From positions 3,782,001-3,846,000 of the forward strand of contig NZ_CP040428.1 of the NCBI RefSeq assembly GCF_005671395.1: DNA of 64,000 nucleotides. The letters run 5' to 3'. Position 1 is the first letter of the stretch, and every line of letters begins with the position of its first letter. This stretch comes from Jejubacter calystegiae (GTDB taxonomy: Bacteria; Pseudomonadota; Gammaproteobacteria; Enterobacterales; Enterobacteriaceae). This document shows, piece after piece, positions 19,883-30,054 of the stretch. Both the position numbers and the translations under genes were made by a program. Under the pieces are notes generated by a model. It was not told the DNA's origin. It worked only from the letters and a program-made list of their open reading frames with translations, and made no database searches.

Positions 19883-20782
19883 TCAGATCCCGGCGGTCTC
19901 CCGCAGATAACGCCGGGCTTTTATGGCGTACTCCAGTGGATTAGCCAGTGCCGGATCCTGTTCGGCTTCCACCACCATCCAGCCGCGGTAGCCGCCCTGT
20001 TCCAGAATCTCAAATACCGGGCGGAAATCGATAGCGCCGTCGCCGGGAACGGTGAAGGTGCCCATCCGAACGCCATCCAGGAACGACAGTTGCTGGCTTC
20101 GAACCTTGTCGATAATCGCCGGACGCACATCTTTCAGATGCACATGGTTAATGCGTGGCAAATAGCGACGCAGCACGTCCAGCATGACTTTGTCATTGCC
20201 TTCGGAGTACCAGAGATGGCCGGTGTCATACAGCAGGTAAACCCTGTCATCCACCAGGTTCATAAAGCGGTCTACCTCCTGAGGCGTCTGGATCCCGGTG
20301 CCCATATGGTGGTGCAGACAGACCTGCATCCCCTTCTGTTCCGCTATCTGCCCCAGGGTGTTGTAACCTTCCGCCACTCGCTGCCACTGGTCGTCGCTGA
20401 ATACGGGTTTTCCGTTGCCCAGTACCGGCACCGCCTGCCCCTGAATGCTACCGCTCTGCTCTGAACAGCCAATCACTCTGGCGCCCATGGCGTGTAGGAA
20501 ATCCATGTGGTTGATAAATTCATCCAGCGTCTTTTCACGCTCGCCGTCGGCGAAGAAAGTGCTGAACCAGGCGTTGCAGATCTCCATACCGCGCAGTTCC
20601 AACATCGGCTTGAGCACCGCCGGGTCACGCGGATATTTACTGCCCACCTCGCAGCCGGTGAAGCCTGCCAGCGCCATTTCGCTAACGGTTTGCTGGAAGG
20701 TGTTTTCGCTACCCAGCTCCGGCATATCGTCGTTGGTCCAGCCGATAGGCGCAATGCCCAACCTGACGTTCTCTTTGTTCAT
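19883..20782 (-). CDS. iolE: Inosose dehydratase IolE
   Basis: 299 residues; converts scyllo-inosose (2-keto-myo-inositol) to 3D-(3,5/4)-trihydroxycyclohexane-1,2-dione in the cytoplasm. It is a xylose-isomerase-like TIM barrel with the IolE opening [17 protein letters not shown], the metal-site strands [23 protein letters not shown] and VVEAEQDP, and a HHHMGTG motif. The ATG at 20782 follows GAGGATTATC. It is last in the minus-strand operon iolD-iolG-iolH-iolE, 29 bases after iolH, and is followed by a strong terminator. The assignment is firm from both sequence and context. Confidence 0.93.
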   Translation of the reverse strand: MNKENVRLGIAPIGWTNDDMPELGSENTFQQTVSEMALAGFTGCEVGSKYPRDPAVLKPMLELRGMEICNAWFSTFFADGEREKTLDEFINHMDFLHAMGARVIGCSEQSGSIQGQAVPVLGNGKPVFSDDQWQRVAEGYNTLGQIAEQKGMQVCLHHHMGTGIQTPQEVDRFMNLVDDRVYLLYDTGHLWYSEGNDKVMLDVLRRYLPRINHVHLKDVRPAIIDKVRSQQLSFLDGVRMGTFTVPGDGAIDFRPVFEILEQGGYRGWMVVEAEQDPALANPLEYAIKARRYLRETAGI

Positions 20783-20811
20783 GATAATCCTCGATAAAAA
20801 GCGTTCTCGGC

Positions 20812-21696
20812 TTAGCGACCGAGCAACTCCCGCTCGATCAGTTCGCGGGTTTCCACCGCCTGGTGCTTCATCTTTTCCGGATAGCCAAACAGCGCGGCAG
20901 CGACAATGGGTTCGCCGCCGACTTTAAACTGGCGGTCGGCAAAGCCCGTTTCACGCAGGGTGCGGAACAGCGTGATGAAATCCACTTCCCCTTCGCCCGG
21001 CGCTACGTGCTGGTGCACGGCAGCATCAACTCCCGGCGGGTTAACGATGTAGCGGCAGTGACGGGTATGGTTCATGGTATCGGCCACCAGAACGTGGGAA
21101 AGATCGTCGCCCACGTAACGCAGCATGCTTTCCACATCGCCTTTGCCTTTGTCGTAATAGAAGGTATGAGGCACGCTGTAGACGTACTTCACGTTATCGC
21201 TGCGAAATGACTTCACCAGATCGGCGGTGGCATCGTTTTCTTCACAGAAGTCCCAGGGATGGGCCTGTAGCTCAACCCGAATACCTTCACGTTCAAAAAC
21301 AGGCAGCAGCTCTTCCATGGAGCGATAGAACATCTCGTCGCAGATCTCCGGCTGATTGGGATCGCCGGACAGTTCGGTATTAATCACCTGTACATCCATT
21401 TCAACGGCGATTTCGATCATCCGCTTCCAGTTTTTTACCGCCGCCTGACGCCGCATTTCATCCGGCCCCGACCAGCGGTAAACGCAGATAAACGAAGAGA
21501 GCTCCACGCCGTTGTCCCTGAGCGCCCGCTTATATTCGGCCATGATTTCGCGCCCGGCCCTGGGGTGTTTATAGAACGGATTAATCTGCGGATGGGGCGA
21601 CTGTTCAATATAGCGATAGCCCCACTCGGCCACCTGCTGCACCATTCGGGTGATGCCCAGATCCTTAATCACGTCGACGTCGAATGCTAACTTCAT
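20812..21696 (-). CDS. iolH: IolH-type sugar phosphate isomerase/epimerase
   Basis: 294 residues, AP endonuclease 2-type TIM barrel that aligns with B. subtilis IolH along its length: [51 protein letters not shown], the [10 protein letters not shown] strand and RYIVNPPG...[13 protein letters not shown]. IolH is conserved in inositol clusters but its reaction is not settled; an isomerase or lyase role on an intermediate is usual. The ATG at 21696 has GAGGT upstream. It lies between iolG (21-base gap) and iolE (29-base gap) in one operon. The metal-binding Glu/Asp/His set appears intact. Confidence 0.85.
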   Translation of the reverse strand: MKLAFDVDVIKDLGITRMVQQVAEWGYRYIEQSPHPQINPFYKHPRAGREIMAEYKRALRDNGVELSSFICVYRWSGPDEMRRQAAVKNWKRMIEIAVEMDVQVINTELSGDPNQPEICDEMFYRSMEELLPVFEREGIRVELQAHPWDFCEENDATADLVKSFRSDNVKYVYSVPHTFYYDKGKGDVESMLRYVGDDLSHVLVADTMNHTRHCRYIVNPPGVDAAVHQHVAPGEGEVDFITLFRTLRETGFADRQFKVGGEPIVAAALFGYPEKMKHQAVETRELIERELLGR

Positions 21697-21717
21697 AACG
21701 GCTACCTCTTAATCACT

Positions 21718-22731
21718 TCAGCGGGGATAAAAGTCGGGGCGCGGCGCCATTTCTACCGGCTCTACGCTACCGCTCTGCTGAGCCTTCAGGCAGGCATCGG
21801 CGGCGACAGAGGCGGCATAGCCGTCCCAGGCCGAAGGCCCGCGCAGTTCATCGGCCTTCACATCGTCAATAAAGGCCTGCAGCTCCACGTCATAGGCGCG
21901 AATAAAGCGATCCTTCCAGTCGGTCAGGATCTCTGTTGCCAGCCGCGCCTGCTTGCGCATCTGCACCGAGGCGGGTTCAGGCAGACGGGCGATACCGCTC
22001 TCGCCCACTACTTCGCACTGAATGTCGTAGCCGTACTGGCAATTGACGAAGACCTCGACGTCGATGCGCACGCCGCTGCGGGTTTCCAGCAGGACTATCT
22101 GCGGGTCGCGCAGGTTCGCATGGGCGTTGCGGGTGGAGCGCGGGAAGATCACCTGAGCAGAAACGTAGTCGTCGTTCAGCAGCCAGCGCAACACGTCCAG
22201 TTCGTGAATCAGCGTGTTGGTAATCGCCATGTCGGTACTGTAGCTTTCGTTTACCGAGGCATTACGATGGGCGCAGTGCAGCATCAGCGGCGTGCCGACC
22301 TCACCCTGGGCAATAGCCTGTTTCAGTGCCTGATAGCCGTCGTCGTAAGGGCGCATAAAGCCCACCTGCACCAGACGACGACCGGCGCGCATTTCGGCAT
22401 CGACGATGCGGCGGCAGCCTTCGGCGCTCATCGCCAGCGGTTTTTCGCAGAATACCGGCTTACCGGCGGCGATAGCGGCCAGGGTGAACTCTTCGTGGGT
22501 CGGATCCCAGGAGGTGACCAGCACCGCCTGGACTTCGGGGTCGGCAATCAGCGCATGGCCGTCGTCGTAAATTTTCGCCTCCAGCCCCAGCGCCGTTACC
22601 GCGCTGCGGGCGCCTTCGGCGTTGATGTCCGAGACCGCAACGATGCTTGCTCCCTGCAAGACAGTACTACAGCGACGAATGTGCTCTTTGCCGATGGCGC
22701 CTGCGCCAATTACACCTATTTTTAGCATCAT
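21718..22731 (-). CDS. iolG: myo-Inositol 2-dehydrogenase IolG
   Basis: 337 residues; oxidises myo-inositol to scyllo-inosose with NAD+. The Rossmann motif is [13 protein letters not shown], the catalytic lysine sits in FCEKPLA (about residue 97), and the Asp/His pair of the inositol dehydrogenase active site is in [11 protein letters not shown]. Two adjacent ATGs (22731 and 22728) follow GGAGCACATC; the first is given. It is the second gene of the iolDGHE operon, 12 bases after iolD. The Gfo/Idh protein at 1649-2821 is a distant relative of this enzyme. Confidence 0.93.
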   Translation of the reverse strand: MMLKIGVIGAGAIGKEHIRRCSTVLQGASIVAVSDINAEGARSAVTALGLEAKIYDDGHALIADPEVQAVLVTSWDPTHEEFTLAAIAAGKPVFCEKPLAMSAEGCRRIVDAEMRAGRRLVQVGFMRPYDDGYQALKQAIAQGEVGTPLMLHCAHRNASVNESYSTDMAITNTLIHELDVLRWLLNDDYVSAQVIFPRSTRNAHANLRDPQIVLLETRSGVRIDVEVFVNCQYGYDIQCEVVGESGIARLPEPASVQMRKQARLATEILTDWKDRFIRAYDVELQAFIDDVKADELRGPSAWDGYAASVAADACLKAQQSGSVEPVEMAPRPDFYPR

Positions 22732-22743
22732 GATGTGCTCCGG

Positions 22744-24684
22744 TTAGTAGTCCCGCGCCTGCGCGCGTTTTTCCTGCATTTGCTCCGCCGCCCGGCGGAT
22801 ACGTTCGGAGCTGGAGACCGCGGCCACGCCGACGTGCCACCAGCTGAAATATTTGTGCACCATGGTTTTGGGCAGCACCTTCACATCGATCAGCGTGCTG
22901 ACCGGGCTGTGGCGCGCTTCTGCCAGCGCCGCTTCCAGATCTTCCAGCCGGGTCACCCGCCAGGTACGGCAACCATAGCCTGCGGCGATGGCGGCGAAAT
23001 CCACCGGCACCAGGCCACCGCGCAGTTCCCCGCTGTCGGCGTCGCGATGCCGGAATTCGGTGCCGTAGCTGCCCATGCCGTGTTCCATTTGCAGATTGTT
23101 GATGCAGCCGTTGGCCATGTTGTCGAACAGAATGACGTTGATCTTTGCGCCTTCCTGAATAGAGGTCACCAGTTCGGAGTGCAGCATCATGAAAGACCCA
23201 TCCCCCACCAGCGCGTAGACGTCGCGCTGCGGTTCGGCGAGCTTAACGCCCAGCGCGGCATTGACCTCGTAACCCATGCAGGAGTAGCCATACTCCACGT
23301 GGTAAGCGTCCGGCGCCCGGTTGCGCCAGGTGCGCTGGAGATCTCCCGGCAGACTACCGGCGGCGGCCACCACCACCGCATCTTCGGGCAGTTGTTGGTT
23401 CAGCACGCCCAGCACGCTGCTCTGAGTGATAACCGAGCCGGTTATCTCACGGAATTCGCGAAACAGCCGCGTTCGATCGATGCTGTCGTCAATTTCCGGC
23501 ACAAAATCCTGTTCGCGCCAGCGTACCTGCCACACCCGCTGAGTCTCCTGCAACTGACGGGATCGCGCGCTCTGTAGCTGTTCGCCCCACTGCGCTTTCC
23601 AGGCACTGTCTGCCATGGCGCCAGTCAGCGCCAGGAGCGCCTCTCTGGCGTCAGCCACCACCCGAATGCCGTCCAGTTTCCAGGCATCGAAATCGCTGAT
23701 ATTGATATTCAGGAAACGTACGTCGGGATGCTGAAAAATCCATTTCGAAGCGGTGGTAAAGTCGGTAAAGCGGGTCCCGACCCCAATCACCAGATCCGCC
23801 TCTTTCGCCAGCAGGTTAGCCGCCAGACAGCCGGTTTCTCCCACGCCGCCCACGTTGAGCGGCTCTTCGGAAAGCAGCGTGCCCTTCCCGGCCTGGGTTT
23901 CCGCAATGGGGATCCCATGCTGGCGGGCAAAGTTGAGCAGCGCCTCACCGGCATCCGAATAACGGGTGCCGCCGCCGCAAATCAGCAGCGGACGCTGGCT
24001 GCGGCGCAGCGCTTCGCAGGCGTCGGCAATCTGGGCCGCAACGGCCGGGCGGCGATCCAGACGGTGCACGCGGCGTACAAAGAAGTGTTCCGGGTAATCC
24101 CAGGCTTCGGCCTGAACGTCCTGAGGCAGAGCCAGGGTCACGGCGCCACACTCCGCCGGGTCGGTCAGAACTCGCATGGCGTTAAGGCAGGCGCTCATCA
24201 ACTGTTCCGGGCGCGTAATGCGATCCCAGTATTTGCTGACTGCCCGGAAGGCATCATTGGTGCTGATACTCAGATCCTGACTCTGTTCAATCTGTTGCAG
24301 AACCGGGTCCGGCTGGCGGGTGGCGAAAACGTCCCCCGGCAGCAGCAATAGCGGAATACGGTTAGCGGTGGCGGTGGCTGCCGCGGTGATCATATTGGCG
24401 GCACCGGGCCCCACCGATGAGCTACAGGCGATAATCTGGCGACGACGCAGCTGTTTGGCATAGCCGATGGCGGCGTGGGCCATCCCCTGTTCGTTACGAC
24501 CCTGCCATACCCTTAAATCGCCGCGGTCCTGTTCCAGCGCTTGCCCCAGACCCAGCACATTGCCGTGCCCGAAGATGGCGAAGATCCCTTTGACGAATTT
24601 GATCTCGCGCCCGTCAACCTCAACAAACTGATTATCAAGGAATTTGACCAATGCCTGCGCCATTGTCAGCCTGATTCTGCCCAT
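22744..24684 (-). CDS. iolD: 3D-(3,5/4)-trihydroxycyclohexane-1,2-dione acylhydrolase IolD
   Basis: 646 residues; thiamine diphosphate-dependent enzyme that opens the ring of the dione to 5-deoxyglucuronate. Three ThDP-enzyme domains are visible: an N-terminal PYR domain with [11 protein letters not shown] and [10 protein letters not shown], a central domain, and a C-terminal PP domain with the ThDP motif VGDGSFMML...[11 protein letters not shown]. The start is the ATG at 24684 ([12 protein letters not shown]), preceded by AAAGGAAAGG; earlier in-frame starts encode an AT-rich unlikely leader. It is first in the minus-strand operon. The 415-bp region it shares with the divergent iolC is full of ATGAAAT half-sites. 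Confidence 0.93.
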   Translation of the reverse strand: MGRIRLTMAQALVKFLDNQFVEVDGREIKFVKGIFAIFGHGNVLGLGQALEQDRGDLRVWQGRNEQGMAHAAIGYAKQLRRRQIIACSSSVGPGAANMITAAATATANRIPLLLLPGDVFATRQPDPVLQQIEQSQDLSISTNDAFRAVSKYWDRITRPEQLMSACLNAMRVLTDPAECGAVTLALPQDVQAEAWDYPEHFFVRRVHRLDRRPAVAAQIADACEALRRSQRPLLICGGGTRYSDAGEALLNFARQHGIPIAETQAGKGTLLSEEPLNVGGVGETGCLAANLLAKEADLVIGVGTRFTDFTTASKWIFQHPDVRFLNINISDFDAWKLDGIRVVADAREALLALTGAMADSAWKAQWGEQLQSARSRQLQETQRVWQVRWREQDFVPEIDDSIDRTRLFREFREITGSVITQSSVLGVLNQQLPEDAVVVAAAGSLPGDLQRTWRNRAPDAYHVEYGYSCMGYEVNAALGVKLAEPQRDVYALVGDGSFMMLHSELVTSIQEGAKINVILFDNMANGCINNLQMEHGMGSYGTEFRHRDADSGELRGGLVPVDFAAIAAGYGCRTWRVTRLEDLEAALAEARHSPVSTLIDVKVLPKTMVHKYFSWWHVGVAAVSSSERIRRAAEQMQEKRAQARDY

Positions 24685-25099
24685 AGCCCTTTCCTTTATC
24701 GTGATACCGGTGTCGAAGCGACGCCGGTGGGAATGAAATATGAGGGGATTATATGCAAATGGATTTTTCATAAAATACAAATACAGAAAAAACATTTCAT
24801 TTTGCGAGGGCGATCAAACTCTCTATTTCGTTTTTGGTTTTCATTTCATTCATTTCACTGCAACAGTAACCCTACAATTCCCCTATGAAATTGCGGATTG
24901 CGGCGGGTGTCAGGGTCTGTACTGTCGGGGATAGCCGGGTACAGGTTGCCGCTGCCCTCACAAAAATGAACTATAAATTTCATTTTGCATTGATAATGAA
25001 ATTTACGTTCGCCATACTGACATTCGTTTGTTAACCCGGCTGCATAGGCGAGCGCGCGCTATGTGGGTAAGTCAAGGTAAGCAGAAGGAATCCGTAACT
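24685..25099. promoter_or_regulatory. Divergent iolD-iolC control region
   Basis: This 415-bp non-coding region is much more AT-rich than its surroundings. It carries many copies of ATGAAAT or its complement: 24733, 24766, 24794, a cluster at 24838-24858, and the inverted pair at 24975-25004. It should contain both divergent promoters. Short reading frames here have no ribosome site or recognisable product. Confidence 0.7.
24975..25004. promoter_or_regulatory. Candidate IolR operator of iolC
   Basis: AAATTTCAT and ATGAAATTT form a perfect 9-bp inverted repeat with a 12-base spacer, about 95 bases before the iolC start. The half-sites match those before iolT and the sugar porter at 5201; the spacer is one base longer. 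Confidence 0.6.
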
Positions 25100-27016
25100 A
25101 TGAATGCAGCAGTTAAGCGGCTCGATGTTATCTGTATCGGGCGTGTCGCCGTCGATCTCTATGCGCAGCAGGTGGGCGCCAGGCTGGAGGATGTCGCAAG
25201 CTTTGCCAAATATCTGGGAGGCTCATCGGGCAATGTGGCCTGGGGCACCGCCATTCAGGGGCTGAAGTCCGCCATGCTGGCCCGGGTGGGCGATGAGCAT
25301 AACGGCCGCTTTATTCGTGAAACCCTGGAAAATGCAGGGGTCAATACCGACTATCTCATCACCGATCCGACCCGGCTGACGGCGCTGGTAATGCTGGGCA
25401 TTAAGGATCAGGATACCTTTCCGCTGATCTTCTATCGCGACAACTGCGCCGATATGGCGCTGTCGCCCGATGATATTGATGAAACCTGGATTGCCTCGTC
25501 CCGCGCGCTGGCGGTCACCGGCACCCACCTCTCCCACCCGCAAACCCGGGCGGCGGTGCTGAAAGCGCTGGAATATGCCGGGCGCCACGGGCTGCGTCGG
25601 GCGCTGGATATCGACTACCGCCCGGTGCTGTGGGGGCTGACCTCCCCGGGCGATGGCGAAACCCGTTATATCGAATCCGGCGAGGTGACCCGCCAGCTCC
25701 AGGAGGTGCTGCACCACTTTGATCTGATCGTCGGCACCGAAGAGGAGTTTCATATTGCCGGTGGCAGCACCGATACCCTGACGGCGCTGAAAAAGGTGCG
25801 CGAGGTGAGCAACGCCACTCTGGTCTGCAAGCGCGGCCCCATGGGCTGCGTGGTTATCGAAGGTAACGTCCCGGATGACTGGTCGCAGATTCCGCTGCAA
25901 CAGGGAGTCAGGGTGGAAGTTCTCAACGTGCTGGGAGCCGGTGACGCCTTTATGTCTGGCCTGCTGCGCGGCTGGCTGAATGACGAAGGCTGGGAACAGG
26001 CCTGTCGCTATGCCAACGCCTGCGGCGCGCTGGTGGTTTCGCGCCACGGCTGCGCCCCTGCCATGCCCACCCGCGCCGAACTGGATGACTATCTGTCCCG
26101 GGCCGAGTCGGTGCCGCGCCCGGATCTCGATGCGCGTCTTAACCATCTGCATCGCGTCACGTCGCGCCAGCGTCGCTTCGACGAGCTGTGTATCTTTGCC
26201 TTTGATCACCGCAAACAACTGGTGGAAATGGCTCAGCAGACCGGTCGCGACGAAAGCTGCATTCCGCCGCTGAAACGCCTGCTGCTACAGGCAGCGCAGG
26301 ATGCGGCGACCGAAGCCGGGCTCGAACAGCGCAGCGGTATTCTGGCGGATAGCACCTTCGGCCAGGGGGCGTTAAACGCTATTACCGGTCAGGGATGGTG
26401 GATTGGCCGCCCTATTGAGCTGCCCGGTTCACGCCCGCTGCGTCTGGAACATGGTGATATCGGCAGTCAACTCCGTAGCTGGCCGCTGGAGCATATCGTG
26501 AAGTGCCTGGTGTTCTATCATCCGCATGACAGTGCGGAACTACGCCAGCGCCAGGATGAGCTGCTGCTGGACGTATGGCACGCCTGCAACCAGTCCGGCC
26601 ACGAGCTGCTGCTGGAGGTGATCCTGCCCGCTGATGCCACGGACCGCCGCGAGTGCCACTATCCGGCGATGCTGGAGCACTTTTACCGACTGGGGATCCA
26701 GCCCGACTGGTGGAAGCTACCGCCGCTGGCAAGTGTTACCTGGGACAAAGTCAGTGAGCTTATCGTGCGTGAAGACCCCTGGTGTCGGGGTATCCTGCTG
26801 CTGGGGCTGGATGCCGAGCCAGAGGTGCTGCGTGCCGGTTTCCGTGAAGCGGCGCGCCATCCGGCCATTAAAGGCTTTGCGGTGGGGCGTACCATTTTCG
26901 GCCAGCCTTCACGACGCTGGATGGCGGGTGAACTGAACGACGATGAACTGATCGACGAGGTGAAACAGAACTATCTGCGGCTGATTGGTTACTGGCGCGA
27001 GGCCAGACGCGGATAA
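25100..27016 (+). CDS. iolC: Bifunctional 5-dehydro-2-deoxygluconokinase IolC with C-terminal DUF2090
   Basis: 638 residues, about twice the length of B. subtilis IolC. Residues 1-330 are a PfkB-family sugar kinase: GRVAVDLYAQQ at the N-terminus, GGSSGNVAWG in the substrate site and the catalytic GAGDAFMSG near residue 280. It phosphorylates 2-deoxy-5-keto-gluconate. Residues from about 345 to the end form a DUF2090 domain (FAFDHRKQLVEMAQQ...), a class I aldolase-like TIM barrel found fused to IolC in proteobacteria and thought to cleave the phosphorylated product, replacing IolJ; no separate iolJ is seen. The ATG at 25100 follows GAAGGAA. It is divergent from iolD. Confidence 0.9.
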   Translation: MNAAVKRLDVICIGRVAVDLYAQQVGARLEDVASFAKYLGGSSGNVAWGTAIQGLKSAMLARVGDEHNGRFIRETLENAGVNTDYLITDPTRLTALVMLGIKDQDTFPLIFYRDNCADMALSPDDIDETWIASSRALAVTGTHLSHPQTRAAVLKALEYAGRHGLRRALDIDYRPVLWGLTSPGDGETRYIESGEVTRQLQEVLHHFDLIVGTEEEFHIAGGSTDTLTALKKVREVSNATLVCKRGPMGCVVIEGNVPDDWSQIPLQQGVRVEVLNVLGAGDAFMSGLLRGWLNDEGWEQACRYANACGALVVSRHGCAPAMPTRAELDDYLSRAESVPRPDLDARLNHLHRVTSRQRRFDELCIFAFDHRKQLVEMAQQTGRDESCIPPLKRLLLQAAQDAATEAGLEQRSGILADSTFGQGALNAITGQGWWIGRPIELPGSRPLRLEHGDIGSQLRSWPLEHIVKCLVFYHPHDSAELRQRQDELLLDVWHACNQSGHELLLEVILPADATDRRECHYPAMLEHFYRLGIQPDWWKLPPLASVTWDKVSELIVREDPWCRGILLLGLDAEPEVLRAGFREAARHPAIKGFAVGRTIFGQPSRRWMAGELNDDELIDEVKQNYLRLIGYWREARRG

Positions 27017-27026
27017 CCCCCTGACG

Positions 27027-27052
27027 GCGCGCGGCCGGTTTGTGCCGCGCGC
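27027..27052 (+). terminator. Hairpin after iolC
   Basis: GCGCGCGGC and GCCGCGCGC form a perfect 9-bp stem with an 8-nt loop, 10 bases after the iolC stop. There is no T-run, so termination efficiency is uncertain; some readthrough into iolR is possible. Confidence 0.5.
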
Positions 27053-27160
27053 GGTAACGCAACGTGAAATGAATCCCGTATTAACGCACCGGAAATGAAA
27101 TTTTTCCTCCATTTGGTACACTGATTCCAGTTTCCTTTTCACTCTGTCACAGGCAATCAC

Positions 27161-28003
27161 ATGGCCAATAATCCAACTCAGGTTTCTATTCTCCAGGACG
27201 AGATTCGCAGCCGCTACGACACGCTCAGTAAACGACTGAAGCAGGTGGCGCGCTATATTCTTGATAACAGCAACAGCGTCGCTTTTGATACCGTCGCTTC
27301 CATCGCTCACCAGGCGGATGTTCCCCCCTCTACCCTGATCCGCTTCGCCAATGCCTTTGGCTTCGGCGGTTTCAACGAAATGAAACAGATGTTCAAGCAG
27401 CATCTGATGGAAGAGACCGCCAACTATACCGAACGGGCGCGCCTGTTCCGCCAGACCGCCGGTGAAGAGACCAGCGCGCCGGAAACGCCGTCCGAAATTC
27501 TGAATATGTTCACCATGGTGAACGGCCAGGCGCTGCAGCAGCTGGCGATGCAGGTGGTGCCCGAAGAGCTCGAACGTGCCGTAGCACTGCTGGGTGACGC
27601 GGAGAATATCTATGTGATTGGACTGCGCCGCTCGTTCAGCGTCGCCTCCTATCTGACCTACGCCCTGCGCCATCTTGACCGGCGCGCCTTTCTGATAGAC
27701 GGGCTGGGCGGCATGTTCACCGAGCAGCTCAGTATGGTGGGGCCAAAGGATGTGGTGGTAGCGGTAAGCTTTTCGCCCTACTCAAAAGAGGTGGTGGAAC
27801 TGGTAGAGCTGGGCGCCCAGCGCAAGGCGCGCCAGATTGCGATTACCGACAGCCAGGTCAGTCCGCTGGCCGCCTTTAGCGATGTCTGCTTCGTGGTGCG
27901 CGAAGCGCAGATCGACGGTTTTCGCTCTCAGGTCGCCTCGCTGTGTCTGGCCCAGACGCTGGCGATTTCGCTGGCGCTGGGCAACAGTAAAGAGGGGAAG
28001 TAA
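27161..28003 (+). CDS. iolR: RpiR-family inositol regulator IolR
   Basis: 280 residues; N-terminal helix-turn-helix (FDTVASIAHQADVPPSTLIRFANAFGFGGFNEMK) and C-terminal SIS sugar-phosphate-binding domain (about residues 130-265) with YVIGLRRSFSVASYL and AVSFSPYSKEVVE. It is the typical IolR of Salmonella and relatives, which represses iol genes until an inositol-derived intermediate accumulates. The ATG at 27161 is 144 bases after iolC. Upstream are GTGAAAT and ATGAAAT half-sites (27064, 27095), consistent with autoregulation. The stop codon is only 4 bases from that of convergent fosA. Confidence 0.9.
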   Translation: MANNPTQVSILQDEIRSRYDTLSKRLKQVARYILDNSNSVAFDTVASIAHQADVPPSTLIRFANAFGFGGFNEMKQMFKQHLMEETANYTERARLFRQTAGEETSAPETPSEILNMFTMVNGQALQQLAMQVVPEELERAVALLGDAENIYVIGLRRSFSVASYLTYALRHLDRRAFLIDGLGGMFTEQLSMVGPKDVVVAVSFSPYSKEVVELVELGAQRKARQIAITDSQVSPLAAFSDVCFVVREAQIDGFRSQVASLCLAQTLAISLALGNSKEGK

Positions 28004-28007
28004 GACC

Positions 28008-28418
28008 TTAATCGAAAAACTGCATATTTTTATAGGGCGCGCGTCGGCACTGCGCCAGCCGGGAGCTCAGTGAGCCGACGTGCAGCTCAAGCTGATGGCT
28101 GTCGGGATCCAGAAAGTAGAAAGATTCTCCTTCGCTGGTATTTCGCTTCCATTCTCTGACGCATCCGGCGCGCAATTTGTTAACCATGGTTTCAAATTCA
28201 GCGCCGTCTGTTGAAAAAGCATAGTGGGTATAGTCGCGCGGTTCGCCAGTCTGGCGACGCGGGTCGAACGAAAGACACAGCCACAGGCCTGGGAGTGACA
28301 GATATGCCCCCGTTTCCCAGCGAGCTTCCAGTTTAAGCCCCAGAATATCGTGGTAGAACCCAATACTGCGGGTAAGGTCGCTGACCGCTAAAGTCAGGTG
28401 GTTCAGGCCGGTTAACAT
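28008..28418 (-). CDS. fosA: Fosfomycin glutathione transferase FosA
   Basis: 136 residues, slightly shorter than typical chromosomal FosA (about 139-141). It is a glyoxalase/VOC-fold Mn2+- and K+-dependent enzyme that adds glutathione to fosfomycin. The metal ligands are visible: His7 (LNHLTLAV), His65 (DYTHYAF) and Glu111 (HQLELHVG). The start [13 protein letters not shown] is preceded by a GGGGG run; an upstream in-frame ATG would overlap grpB. The gene follows grpB by 10 bases in the same orientation and lies inside the inositol cluster, a location unrelated in function. Activity level cannot be judged from sequence. Confidence 0.9.
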   Translation of the reverse strand: MLTGLNHLTLAVSDLTRSIGFYHDILGLKLEARWETGAYLSLPGLWLCLSFDPRRQTGEPRDYTHYAFSTDGAEFETMVNKLRAGCVREWKRNTSEGESFYFLDPDSHQLELHVGSLSSRLAQCRRAPYKNMQFFD

Positions 28419-28428
28419 ATTGCCCCCT

Positions 28429-29052
28429 TCAGTTTTCCGGGATCCAGCCGTTATGTGCAAAGATCCGCTGGTAAATCTCCCTGATCACCTGCTGCTTATT
28501 CATATTGTACTGCTGCACCGTGGCGGCCCCGCTTAGCGCGGCTGTTTTTGCCTCTTCATATCTTTTACGATCCTGCGGATGCCCGGAAAGCCAGTCCCGA
28601 AATAAAAGATGACGCAGATGTTCCGGACAATCAGGCCCGAAGATATGCAAATTGACGCGGGGTGTATTGAGACGCAGCATTCGATGCTGATACCAGGAGG
28701 GTTCCCGGACGCGGTGCGTATAGCCGATCGCCGTCAACGCCGGTATATAGGATGCTTCATCTTCGGGATCCTCGACAATCAGATCGATATCGATAACCGG
28801 TTTCGCCGACAGACCGGGTACGGCAGTCGAGCCCACGTGCGCAATCTCCAGCGCCTTTATGTCTGGCGCACTTGCAATGCGCTGGCTCAGCGTGTCGAAC
28901 AGCGTCGGCCACGCTTTATCATAGGGCACCACCTCGATATGCTCAGTATCAGGCGGCCCCACGACCCATGGGTTCTCGTTCGGATCGCCTTCCTCAAAGG
29001 TGATGATTTCGTGAGCCTTCGTTTTTATTGGGTCTTTGTCATTCATGCGCAT
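28429..29052 (-). CDS. GrpB-family (UPF0157) predicted nucleotidyltransferase
   Basis: 207 residues of the GrpB/UPF0157 family, a polymerase-beta-like nucleotidyltransferase fold. The defining block [20 protein letters not shown] continues with IDLIVED, and gives the GS motif and metal-binding Asp residues; WYQHRMLRL and [10 protein letters not shown] follow as in the family. Two ATGs (29052, 29046) are possible and neither has a clear ribosome site. It is 10 bases upstream of fosA and probably co-transcribed with it. Some GrpB domains are fused to CoaE, but the substrate of stand-alone proteins is not known. A strong palindrome at 29092-29109 precedes the gene. Confidence 0.8.
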   Translation of the reverse strand: MRMNDKDPIKTKAHEIITFEEGDPNENPWVVGPPDTEHIEVVPYDKAWPTLFDTLSQRIASAPDIKALEIAHVGSTAVPGLSAKPVIDIDLIVEDPEDEASYIPALTAIGYTHRVREPSWYQHRMLRLNTPRVNLHIFGPDCPEHLRHLLFRDWLSGHPQDRKRYEEAKTAALSGAATVQQYNMNKQQVIREIYQRIFAHNGWIPEN

Positions 29053-29091
29053 ATGCCCGTTGGAAGTCGATTAAAGCAATACTATTAACGA

Positions 29092-29109
29092 AGTGTACAT
29101 TTGTACACT
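29092..29109. promoter_or_regulatory. Perfect palindrome before grpB-fosA
   Basis: AGTGTACA-TT-TGTACACT is an 18-bp perfect inverted repeat, 40 bases before the grpB start codon on the minus strand. Its position near the expected promoter suggests an operator for the grpB-fosA transcript. No regulator gene adjoins it, so the binding protein is unknown. Confidence 0.55.
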
Positions 29110-29170
29110 CGGCAATAGAGCTGGTACCACGGAAACAGGCGGTATTAATACGGAGGGGATGACGGGAATG

Positions 29171-29208
29171 AAAAACAGACGCGCCACCCTCTGGTGAGCG
29201 GCGCGTCT
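29171..29208 (-). terminator. iolAB terminator
   Basis: AGACGCGCC and GGCGCGTCT form a 9-bp stem (29177-29208) with a 14-nt loop. On the minus strand the stem is followed by GTTTTT. It lies 16 bases beyond the iolB stop and separates iolAB from grpB-fosA. Confidence 0.85.
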
Positions 29209-29223
29209 TTGGCCGAACGGGCA

Positions 29224-30033
29224 TCACTTCCTGGGATAATCGTCGCTATTAATCCAGGCGTGATCCTCTTCCCAGCGGAACAGCCATTTGCGCTGCGGCC
29301 CGGCCATTACGTTCAGATAGTAGCTGTCGTAACCGGCGATGCTGGCGACGGGATGATAGCCGCGCGGCACCATCACCACATCGTGGTTATAGGGGGCCAT
29401 ACAGGCGTCCAGCGAGCGGTCGTCGGTATAAACCCGCTGTAAGGCAAAGCCCTGGGGCGGATCGAAGCGATGATAGTAGGTCTCTTCCAGTTGGGTTTCC
29501 TGCCCTTCCACCGCGGTATCGTGCTTGTGGCTGGGCCAGGAGCTGGTCGCGCCTTCATCGGTATAGACTTCGACCACCAGCAGGCTGTGCGCCGGTTCGC
29601 TGTCCGGCAGGATATTGTGCACCAGCCGCTGATTACGGCCCTTACCGCGCCGCTCCACGCCAACGTCGGAAGGCGCTATCAGGCGCGCAGGCAAATTTCC
29701 GCCGCCCGGCGCGCTACATACCGCCAGCTCCAGTTCGCTGTCGGCCACCACCTCGACCCGATCGTGATGAGGCACATAAACCGACCACGGCGGCGTGCGC
29801 TCAAACGGCGACATTCGCCCTCCCAGCCCGGGAAAATCGGCGTTGCGGGTTTTAATAGACGCCAGCCCGGACACCAGTACCAGACAGAGTTCGCGATCGC
29901 CGCTTTCAAGCGTAATGCGATCGCCCTTGTTCAGCAGGTGCGCTTCGAAGCCCACAAACTCCCAGCCAGCGCTGGCCGGGGTTATCTGCTGAATACGCCC
30001 CGTTCCGGGGCGACGTTTTTCAAGTAACGACAT
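29224..30033 (-). CDS. iolB: 5-Deoxy-glucuronate isomerase IolB
   Basis: 269 residues, bicupin fold; isomerises 5-deoxyglucuronate to 2-deoxy-5-keto-gluconate. Typical IolB features are GRIQQITPASAGWEFVGFEA at the start, SSWPSHKHDTAVEGQETQLEE with the metal-binding His and Glu residues, YYHRFDPPQGFALQRVYTDD, and the end FRWEEDHAWINSDDYPRK. The ATG at 30033 is preceded by GGAGGAATAAGG. It follows iolA by 21 bases in the same operon, and a terminator follows. Confidence 0.93.
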   Translation of the reverse strand: MSLLEKRRPGTGRIQQITPASAGWEFVGFEAHLLNKGDRITLESGDRELCLVLVSGLASIKTRNADFPGLGGRMSPFERTPPWSVYVPHHDRVEVVADSELELAVCSAPGGGNLPARLIAPSDVGVERRGKGRNQRLVHNILPDSEPAHSLLVVEVYTDEGATSSWPSHKHDTAVEGQETQLEETYYHRFDPPQGFALQRVYTDDRSLDACMAPYNHDVVMVPRGYHPVASIAGYDSYYLNVMAGPQRKWLFRWEEDHAWINSDDYPRK

Positions 30034-30054
30034 GCTGCCTTATTCCTCCATCCA

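Noticed and set aside
22735..23577. 280-codon plus-strand frame over iolD
   Set aside because: It is antisense to the ThDP PP-domain of IolD; shadow frame.
25223..26218. 331-codon minus-strand frame over iolC
   Set aside because: It is opposite the kinase domain of IolC and has no support.
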